Assembly: GCA_026999335.1 (NCBI GenBank)
Contig: JALTPW010000863.1
Coordinates: 1-7,695, forward strand
Origin: Chromatiales bacterium
Lineage (GTDB): Bacteria > Pseudomonadota > Gammaproteobacteria > SZUA-152
DNA length: 7,695 nt
Direction: 5' to 3'
Shown piece after piece: positions 1 to 5,800 of this stretch. The position numbers and the translations under genes are program-made. Each line of letters starts with the position of its first letter. Position 1 is the stretch's first letter. Below the pieces are notes generated by a model, which was not told the DNA's origin, ran no database searches, and saw only the letters and a program-made list of their open reading frames with translations.

Positions 1-36
1 GCCCAAATGTAGACGGGTATAGGGACAGTACCAGCC
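1..36 (+). other. Spacer-length segment left of the first visible repeat (spacer or end of leader)
   Basis: These 36 bases directly abut the first complete repeat and match the length of the array's spacers (33-37 bp). They are either another spacer, with the array continuing beyond the window, or the end of the leader. Because the array is read rightward, the leader and the newest spacers should lie on this side. No partial repeat is visible at the window edge, so the two cannot be told apart. Confidence 0.6.
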
Positions 37-651
37 GTTTCAGTCGCTGCTTTTGTGGGATAAGCTGTGACGGGGATGATTTCAAAATCCTCTCTGGATC
101 CCCGTGTATGTTTCAGTCGCTGCTTTTGTGGGATAAGCTGTGACGGTCTCATACTCTGACGCGGACGAGTACAGCTTGGCGGTTTCAGTCGCTGCTTTTG
201 TGGGATAAGCTGTGACGGCGAATATGGAGGCTGGACATGCTGTATTGAACAGTTTCAGTCGCTGCTTTTGTGGGATAAGCTGTGACGGAGAACTCAATAG
301 CATCTTTTCGTTGTTGTTTTCTGTTGTTTCAGTCGCTGCTTTTGTGGGATAAGCTGTGACGGGAAAGGACCGAGTGGCATAATATCACGGCATTCGGAGT
401 TTCAGTCGCTGCTTTTGTGGGATAAGCTGTGACGGTTCTATTCCAAAATATGTCCATGCGTGACTACTCATGTTTCAGTCGCTGCTTTTGTGGGATAAGC
501 TGTGACGGTCAAGAGCTGATATACAACTGACAAAAAGGCTCAGTTTCAGTCGCTGCTTTTGTGGGATAAGCTGTGACGGGATCTGATGGCTATTTGAGGG
601 TATCTTGCCCATTCGTTTCAGTCGCTGCTTTTGTGGGATAAGCTGTGACGG
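37..651 (+). CRISPR. Type II-B CRISPR array, 9 repeats and 8 complete spacers
   Basis: Nine identical 37-bp repeats begin GTTTCAGTCGCTGC and end AAGCTGTGACGG. They start at 37, 110, 182, 252, 326, 399, 472, 543 and 615. The eight spacers are 36, 35, 33, 37, 36, 36, 34 and 35 bp, all different from each other. Bases flanking each repeat vary, which fixes the repeat at 37 bp. The rightward direction is inferred from the tracrRNA anti-repeat at 775-800, which is complementary to the repeat's first 23 nt. The GTTTCAGT start also matches, from memory, the F. novicida type II-B repeat in crRNA orientation. No repeat is degenerate, so the sequence does not reveal the old end of the array independently. 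I saw no spacer matching elsewhere in the window. The array's role is to encode the crRNA guides for the adjacent Cas9. Confidence 0.97.
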
Positions 652-688
652 ACACCAGGTAAGCCTCTGGTTTTCCCGGTGTTTTTTC
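652..688 (+). terminator. Possible terminator of the CRISPR array transcript
   Basis: Two alternative hairpins start immediately after the last repeat. One pairs ACACC (652-656) with GGTGT (678-682), plus GG/CC inside, and runs into a T tract ending at 687. The smaller pairs ACCAGG (654-659) with TCTGGT (666-671) around a 6-nt loop and is followed by three Ts. Position and strand suit the end of a rightward array transcript. The stems are short, so this is tentative. Confidence 0.35.
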
Positions 689-710
689 CAGCTTGTAAGG
701 GTGTTTTTTT
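681..710 (+). ncRNA. Candidate scaRNA-like degenerate repeat between array and tracrRNA
   Basis: The segment reads GTTT, six bases, GCTT, then GTAAGGG and ends in a seven-T run. The true repeat has the same order: GTTT, eight bases, GCTT, TTGTGGG. As RNA, 691-703 could pair with tracrRNA 773-785 at about 10 of 13 positions: a 4-bp block, one isolated pair, and a 5-6 bp block next to G-U wobbles. In F. novicida, as I recall, a small RNA (scaRNA) made from a degenerate repeat lies near the tracrRNA and pairs with it to reprogram Cas9 for gene repression. Position and partial complementarity are what I see; the scaRNA role is inference. No clear promoter is visible, and the T run could simply be low-complexity intergenic DNA. 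Confidence 0.18.
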
Positions 711-739
711 CGCAAAGGGTTCATCTGCAATCTTATAGT
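709..739 (+). promoter_or_regulatory. Probable tracrRNA promoter
   Basis: TATAGT at 734-739 matches five of six bases of the sigma-70 -10 consensus and would place the RNA start near 745, about 30 nt before the anti-repeat. The -35 is poor: TTCGCA at 709-714 with a long 19-bp spacer is the best I see. A promoter is needed near here because the tracrRNA is convergent with cas4 and lies beyond the possible array terminator. Readthrough from the array is the alternative. Confidence 0.35.
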
Positions 740-752
740 TGTTTTTTGCGAA
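709..752. repeat. 8-bp perfect inverted repeat spanning the tracrRNA promoter
   Basis: TTCGCAAA at 709-716 is repeated inverted as TTTGCGAA at 745-752, with 28 bp between. In RNA the arms could extend by G-U pairs. The arms bracket the likely -10 element and reach the likely tracrRNA start. This could be an operator or an RNA stem in a longer transcript. It is not a terminator, because no T run follows either arm in the right position. Confidence 0.4.
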
Positions 753-859
753 GTTCTGTGCTTTAAATACTGTACCCACAAAAGCTTGATGCGCTGAAAT
801 CACTTAAAGTCAGGTATCGCTGGCTCCGTCTCCTGTGCTTGCACATACGGAGCCATTTT
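745..859 (+). ncRNA. tracrRNA
   Basis: This RNA pairs with the crRNA repeat, allows RNase III processing and anchors the guide in Cas9. The anti-repeat is visible. Bases 775-785 pair with repeat positions 13-23 (11 consecutive pairs), 791-793 with positions 9-11, and 794-800 with positions 1-7 (one G-U), giving an internal bulge around 786-790. After it comes a single-stranded linker (ATCACTTAAAG, 799-809), a short region, and a terminator hairpin at 821-855. The order anti-repeat, CUGnAAUCA, UUAAAG, terminal hairpin resembles F. novicida tracrRNA as I remember it. It sits between the array and cas4, as in Francisella, and is read against the cas operon. The 3' end is well supported by the terminator. 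The 5' end rests on a weak promoter call, and longer 5' forms are possible. Confidence 0.87.
821..859 (+). terminator. Intrinsic terminator of the tracrRNA
   Basis: TGGCTCCGT (821-829) pairs perfectly with ACGGAGCCA (847-855). Inside, TGTG (834-837) pairs with CACA (842-845) around a CTTG tetraloop. TTTT follows at 856-859. It doubles as the 3' structural hairpin of the tracrRNA. On the minus strand no T run follows, so it should not end the cas operon transcript. It stops 5 bp short of the cas4 stop codon. Confidence 0.85.
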
Positions 860-864
860 CATTT

Positions 865-1452
865 CTATTCCCGGTCATTGCAATAGTTGAGGAACTCGCA
901 CTGGGTACATTGCGCGGCCGAGGCCGGGCTCGTGGGCAACAGGCCTTTTTCCAGTGACTGCCTCAGATCAGCAGAGGCCTTCAGCACTTTTTCACGCATG
1001 TGCGCTTCCATTTCCACGCGAAGGGTCTTGCCCCGCTCACCATACAGGATGAAGCCCGCCGGTGAAGGTTTTCCTAGGCTCGATTCCGCCAGCAGGGCAT
1101 AGGCCGCGATCTGCAACAGGTGGCCGTTGGCGGGCCGGCTGTCACCCAGCTTGAATTCCAGGGGGTAGGCGGCGTCTTCTGTTTCCAGCAAGGCATCGGG
1201 CCGCCCGTGGAGGCCAAGTTCGGGCGCTCGCAGTTGCGGTTCTTCGACTAGACGCGCCTCGTCGAGGCCGTAGCGGCTCAGGCGCCGCCGCCGTTGTAAC
1301 ATGCGCTCGCGCTGATGGTGGTCGATGCCCTGGCGTACCCAAGGCGGGCGCGGTGGGTTGAGCCCGAGGGTTTCCATAAACCAGGGGATGCGGGGGCAAA
1401 AGGTATACTGCCGCAGCAGGCTTACCGGCAGGCTAGAGGATGGCATATCCAT
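865..1452 (-). CDS. cas4: CRISPR-associated nuclease Cas4
   Basis: This is a 195-residue Cas4, a PD-(D/E)XK exonuclease with an iron-sulfur cluster. It works with Cas1-Cas2 to trim and orient new spacers and is typical of type II-B but absent from II-A and II-C. The four cluster cysteines are visible: C19 in YTFCPR, and C182, C185 and C191 in the C-terminal CxxC-x5-C. The nuclease core shows HH45-46, D86 in GRPDA, E99 and K101 in LEFK, and the QxxxY motif at Q114-Y118. No key residue is missing and the length is normal. It is the last gene of the operon. Its start overlaps the end of cas2 by 20 bp and no clear ribosome site precedes it, which suggests translational coupling. A second ATG two codons downstream is an equally possible start. 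Confidence 0.95.
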   Translation of the reverse strand: MDMPSSSLPVSLLRQYTFCPRIPWFMETLGLNPPRPPWVRQGIDHHQRERMLQRRRRLSRYGLDEARLVEEPQLRAPELGLHGRPDALLETEDAAYPLEFKLGDSRPANGHLLQIAAYALLAESSLGKPSPAGFILYGERGKTLRVEMEAHMREKVLKASADLRQSLEKGLLPTSPASAAQCTQCEFLNYCNDRE

Positions 1453-1738
1453 CGGGTTTCAATCCGTCGAGGAGAGGTTTGTGGCCGAGGCATTGGTGAT
1501 CGATGACGGCGGGTAGATTGACCCGCACCCAGAACAGGCTGTCCGTGTTGGCGTCGAGCAGCTTACGCCCCTCACGGGCCAGCGCCTGGATCTCGGCCCG
1601 GCTCAGGTAACCGAAATAGACCGATTTCTGAATTGGCATGAGACCAAGATCGCGAAGCAACTCTGTCATTTGTCGGCGTGGCTTATTCTCGCTGATGTCG
1701 TAGCTCACGAGCATGGGCTGGTGTAGTTGCGTGCTCAT
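1433..1738 (-). CDS. cas2: CRISPR-associated endoribonuclease-fold protein Cas2
   Basis: A 101-residue Cas2, the small ferredoxin-fold dimer that bridges two Cas1 dimers in the spacer-integration complex. The first beta strand MLVSYDIS carries the conserved aspartate D14. The helix RRQMTELLRDLG, the KSVYFGYL strand and the later LFWVRVNLP strand fit the family. The chosen ATG lies 5 bp after the cas1 stop and is preceded by GGTGA (inside the end of cas1) about 5 nt upstream, a fair Shine-Dalgarno match. An alternative ATG four codons upstream overlaps the cas1 stop (ATGGTGA) and would add MVTP. The reading frame stays open far upstream, but that part is only a shadow of cas1. The tail from about residue 78 (VIDHQCLGHKPLL) is less conserved. 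Tight packing indicates one transcript with cas1 and cas4. Confidence 0.93.
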   Translation of the reverse strand: MSTQLHQPMLVSYDISENKPRRQMTELLRDLGLMPIQKSVYFGYLSRAEIQALAREGRKLLDANTDSLFWVRVNLPAVIDHQCLGHKPLLDGLKPDGYAIL

Positions 1739-1743
1739 TGGCG

Positions 1744-2742
1744 TCACCATTTGAACAGGTAGGGCCGGTAGCGGCGTTCGCCGGCAAAGGTGCCGGCGAG
1801 CCGATAGGCCTGCCGTTGCAGGATACTCTCGAGCCGCAGTTTGCGTCCCCGGTAGGCATGGCGGCGGCCCATGCACCCCTGAATCTCCTGCGTGATGGCG
1901 CGCTTTTGGGGCACATCGAGAGAGGAGCGGCCTTCGAGCTGCCGCCGTAACTTGACGATTCCGCGATCCACCACCCATGGGCGATACTCCTCCATCAGGT
2001 CGAGTACCAGAGCAGGTTTGCCGGGTCGTTGTTGGTGCATGACGCCCGCGTAGAGTTCCAGCCCGGCGTTACTCAGGGCATGCCACACTTGGCTGGTGAG
2101 CAGGGTGTAGCCATAGTTCAGGGCCTGGTTGGTGACCTCGTTGGAGCCGCGCCCTTCGCGGCTGGCAAAACTCTTCGGAAGCAGGCCTGCCTTGCTAAGG
2201 GCCGACCAGTAGGCCGCGGCGCCAGCTCCCTCGAGTCCCAGCAGACTGCCGCGCCAGTCTTCGTGGTTGGGCCAGTGGATGCGGCTGATGCGGGCGGCAA
2301 TGGTTTCGATACGATGTGCAGCCTGGGTGAGTGTGTCTGCTTCTTCCGGGCTGCGGTGCGAGAGGTATTTGCGAAAATAGAGCAGGACCGCGCGCTGGTT
2401 GCGCAGTTTGCCGTACTGGATGGCCGCCGCCACACTCGCTGGCTCGCCTTGCTCGAGGAAGCGGAACTGGGCCTGCCGGAGGCGGGCAACGGCGTGCTGG
2501 TGCAGGCCGCTGAGGGCAGCGATGGCCACCCCTCGCCAGTCGAGCACGAAAAGCTGGATGCCGCGCTCTGCGCAGGCGAGCAGGAGATCGGTGGAAACGC
2601 TCACTCCCTTGCGGGCGATGCTGATGGTGCGCAGCCTCGACAGGGGGTATTCCGCAACCTTGCCGCCGCGGTCCCGGATCCGCACGCGGTTGTGATCCAG
2701 CCCAAGGTTGCTGCCGTATTCAAGGATGGTGAGATGGCGCAT
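1744..2742 (-). CDS. cas1: CRISPR-associated integrase Cas1
   Basis: A 332-residue Cas1, the metal-dependent integrase that inserts spacers at the leader end of the array. It has the N-terminal beta domain (about 1-85, with GSNLGLDHNRVRI and the VSVSTDLLLACAERGI strand-helix) and the C-terminal helical catalytic domain. Metal ligands are visible as E171 in GLEGAGAAAYW, H236 in GVMHQQRPGK, and D248 and E251 in LVLDLMEEYRP. The conserved NQALNYGYTLL helix is at 205-215. Length is normal and nothing is truncated. The ATG is preceded by a strong AGGGAGGG ribosome site 7 nt upstream. A 75-bp gap separates it from cas9, whereas cas2 follows after 5 bp, so cas1-cas2-cas4 may form an adaptation module with its own promoter. 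Confidence 0.97.
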   Translation of the reverse strand: MRHLTILEYGSNLGLDHNRVRIRDRGGKVAEYPLSRLRTISIARKGVSVSTDLLLACAERGIQLFVLDWRGVAIAALSGLHQHAVARLRQAQFRFLEQGEPASVAAAIQYGKLRNQRAVLLYFRKYLSHRSPEEADTLTQAAHRIETIAARISRIHWPNHEDWRGSLLGLEGAGAAAYWSALSKAGLLPKSFASREGRGSNEVTNQALNYGYTLLTSQVWHALSNAGLELYAGVMHQQRPGKPALVLDLMEEYRPWVVDRGIVKLRRQLEGRSSLDVPQKRAITQEIQGCMGRRHAYRGRKLRLESILQRQAYRLAGTFAGERRYRPYLFKW

Positions 2743-2749
2743 GTGCTGT

Positions 2750-2757
2750 CCCTCCCT
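2750..2757 (-). promoter_or_regulatory. Ribosome binding site of cas1
   Basis: AGGGAGGG on the minus strand sits 7 nt before the cas1 ATG. It is the strongest Shine-Dalgarno sequence in the operon and fixes the cas1 start. Confidence 0.75.
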
Positions 2758-2762
2758 GGCAA

Positions 2763-2792
2763 TTTATAATCACTTAACGGCAGGAGTATCAG
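2763..2792 (-). promoter_or_regulatory. Possible internal promoter for cas1-cas2-cas4
   Basis: On the minus strand CTGATA (2787-2792, four of six to the -35 consensus) and TATAAA (2763-2768, five of six to the -10) are 18 bp apart. Transcription would begin near 2756, giving a very short leader that starts at the ribosome site. The AT-rich patch stands out in GC-rich surroundings. The short leader and weak -35 keep confidence low. Readthrough from cas9 is the simpler alternative. Confidence 0.28.
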
Positions 2793-2793
2793 C
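2768..2793 (+). repeat. tracrRNA-like segment in the cas9-cas1 gap
   Basis: The + strand here matches tracrRNA positions 798-820. AATCACTTAA is identical, then 5 of the next 7 bases agree (15 of 17 ungapped). After a 2-bp insertion TATC agrees, and after a 1-bp insertion GC agrees. No anti-repeat or terminator accompanies it, so it is not a second tracrRNA. On the operon mRNA (minus strand) the segment would be complementary to the tracrRNA linker. It may be a partial duplication, an antisense site, or chance. Confidence 0.4.
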
Positions 2794-2817
2794 GACTTTA
2801 GGGCAGGGAGGCCGGGC

Positions 2818-5800
2818 TCAGGTTTTCGGCGTGTCGGGTGGCGCGGCCTCCCAGGCCCGTTTCATCTCGGCTTTGGTGCTCTCCACTGTGTACTGCACGC
2901 GAATGACAGGGCCGAGTTCCTGAATCATGATCTGTCCAGAGCGGGGCTTGCCGAGGAGGGTGAGCCCATGCGCTTTTTCGAACTTTGCCGCATCAACATT
3001 CAGGGTGGCCGGCAGATCGAAAGGGACCATTACGCCCGGATCAGCCCACACCCGGAAGGTTTCCCATGGTATTGTCAGGCGCAGATAGGCACGCCCTTCG
3101 GTGCCTGGCGCCATGGCCAGGGTTTCAAGCGGCTTGGGTGCTGGAAGGTCGCGCCATTCATCGAACCAGGCGATATCCTCTGCAGGCGGGGTATGGCGCG
3201 CACCACGCATGACCAGGTCCGGGCTTTGCGCCAGCGGGGCGAGAACTACCGCCTCGTTCCAGCAGACCTTGCCATCTCGGATGGCAAAGCCACAGGAGGG
3301 ACTGCCGTTGGCAGCCAGGAGTTGCCAGAGCGATTCACCCCCTGCGGTTTTGCGGCGAACACGAAACAGTTTGCCCGCAGGCGCAACAACTCGCGGCAGG
3401 GAATACTGGCGGCGCGTGCCCTGGTGTTTACGTTTGGGGTCTCGGTTGCCGGTGTCCCGGAAATAGCCGGCGCAGATCCGTTGCCAGGTATCCGCATCCG
3501 GCAGATCTTCGCCGGGTTGGAAGTGCCCCTGGCTGTCGAGATGCGTGAGGAATCGATCCCAGTCGTCCATGACGGGCAGGCGCAGTTTGCCCTGCACACG
3601 GCCATGCTGCCTTCCTTTACAGGGACCGCAATTGAATTTCACGGTGAAATCCTTTTCCTTCAACACGTCTTCGCGCTTCTTGCATTTGGCATTGTTGTCT
3701 CCAAAGACCTTGCGTAGTTCCAACTTCTGAACGAAATAGCTCAACCCATCGAGCAGATCGGCCAGTTCCAGGTCGCAGGCCTCGGCCGGTTCCTTCGCAA
3801 CCCGATGCAGATGAGTGAAGGCGGCGTCGCGATCGATAATGAAGCGAAGGGTCTGCTCGCTTTGCAGCAGGGAATCGGGGTTGCCCTCGGGTGCCTGGCC
3901 ATCGGCACGGCGCAACATGGGCCACAGGCGTTCCAGCCAGAATGGCGCATGTTTCCTGTCAAGGGTCAGGATGTTGTCGGCCAGGTCGAAGCCGAAGTGC
4001 AGGGTACCTTCGTGGACCCAGATGGGCAGAAAACGCTCGGCGTAGATGCGCTCATTGAACAGTGCCTGGGCGCTGATATTGTCCTTGCGGTAGGCCGGCC
4101 GGCGTTGAATCGGGTCGAGGACGATACTGTCGGGCAAGAACGTGGCAAGCCAATCAGGATCTTCGAGCAGGGTGGTCGGTAGAGTCAACCGTTCTGCGAT
4201 AGTCTCGTCCGTGACGCTCGCGGCCAGGATGCACAGGGCGTCCACCGCATGGCTGGATACGGGCTGGGGATCACGCTTGGCAAGCCGGGGCAGGGCTTCG
4301 CCGAGCAGGCGGCGTACATCGTGGACTTGTCGTCCGTCCACGCGCTGGACGAGAAAGCGGTGAGCGATACCACGGGCGCCGAGCTCTCGTCCCATCAGAG
4401 TGATAATGCGCCGCGCCAGCCAGGCCTGGGTGCCGTTGACGCGTGCCTTCTGCTGTTCGGCGAGAGAACGGGCTACCTTCTGCCAGGCCGGATCCGAGGC
4501 GTCGAGGAACAGGGCATGGCGCACGGCGCGCTGCTGTTCTTCTGAGAGTTCCTGGAACAGAAACCCGTCCGGAAGGGTATCGATGGCGCGCTGGAGCTGA
4601 GCGCGGACCGTGTCGGCATCGGCGCTGCCGAACTGGCGCTCGAGATAGGCCGGTGCCAGTTGTGTGAGGGTGTAGCGCTTGTCTCCCTTCTGCTGGTTAC
4701 CCTTGCGTGAGCACCAGATGAGATTGGCCTCGTTGTTGAATACGGTGCCGGCCCGGTCACGGCTGGCGGAGCGGGGCACTATATGGTCATACTCGCCGTC
4801 CTCTCCGATGGTTTCGCCTGTATAGGGACAGATGTTCCGGGAGGCCGCGCGGATACGCGCCATCTTGGCCTGCCACTCCTGATCCTGCTGCGCGCGGCGT
4901 TCTGACAGGATTTTCTGCAGCTTGTTGTCGCGCCGTTTCTTGAGTTCCTTGATGCCCAGTGTGAAGGTGAAGCGGTTTTCTTCCACAAGAATAGGGATCA
5001 GTAACTCACGATCCGTATCGGTCAGTTTGAGGATTTGCGCCAGCTTGGCCCTGGCGATGGCGCTGGCCTGCCGCTCTAGCAGACGGCGCAGTACACCGTC
5101 GAAGGGGCGCACGGTGTCGGAACTCAAACGACTGCAGCGGGCCGACTCCTGGCCATCCTCGCTGCGCACTTTGGTCATGCGCCAGGCATTTTCGATATGT
5201 GCGGCGAGCGTGGTACGGCTGAAGCCGTGGCTATCCTTTTCCAGCAGGTTGTATAGCTGGATCAATGTCCAGGGGTTGGCGTAGTAGGTCTTTCGTTTTT
5301 CGTCATGCCCAAGCCAGGCGGCAATATGGTCGATGGCAAGGAGGGCGTTCTCCCGCTGCTTCCACAGGTCCTTTTCTTCTTTCTTCCACTCGTCGGGTTT
5401 CTGGCCCAGCTTGTCGTGGCGATAAACAAGCCGGCGGAGCTGATCAGCCAGCAGGTTACCCCAGTTCTTGTGCAGTTCGACCCAGCGGGCGGCAACACTG
5501 CGGGGCGTGCTGCGCCCCTTGAAGGGCTTGTCCCAGGCCTCGCTGCGGAAGTAGCCGAGGCGATCCTCGCTCCAGCGATCGACGGGTTCCCCGAGCAGGT
5601 TGCCAACCAGCAAGTGGAGGATGCGTGACTTGTGGGGCGGGTTGAGGTCAGCACGCTCAAGCAGCCTGGTGTCATCCGGCTGCCAAAGGCCCTGCCGAGC
5701 GAGCTGTATCTCGTCGTAATAGTCTCTCGCGAATTTAAGGAAGGCATCGAGATGCTGGCTGCCCAGGTCCCGTCCCAATTGATCACGCGCAGCCTGGGCA

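Noticed and set aside
74..90. Inverted repeat GGAT/ATCC within the first spacer
   Set aside because: The arms are only 4 bp and lie inside a spacer, whose sequence comes from the invader.
82..303. Open frames on the minus strand through the array
   Set aside because: They translate the CRISPR repeats (recurring VTAYPTKAATET) and have no coding meaning.
37..651. A promoter inside each repeat, as in some type II-C arrays
   Set aside because: The repeat contains only GGATAAG, a weak -10-like hexamer (4 of 6, missing the key final T), unlike the good -10 at the end of Neisseria repeats.
1433..1978. 181-codon version of cas2 starting inside cas1
   Set aside because: The first ~80 residues are an out-of-frame reading of cas1, and Cas2 homology begins only near the ATG at 1738.
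2029..2769. Long + strand open frame (246 codons) opposite cas1
   Set aside because: It is the antisense of a clearly recognised Cas1 in GC-rich DNA, where long antisense frames are common, and has no recognisable motif.
2968..3717. Long + strand open frame (249 codons) opposite the 3' part of cas9
   Set aside because: It is the antisense shadow of the Cas9 C-terminal region, with no family features.
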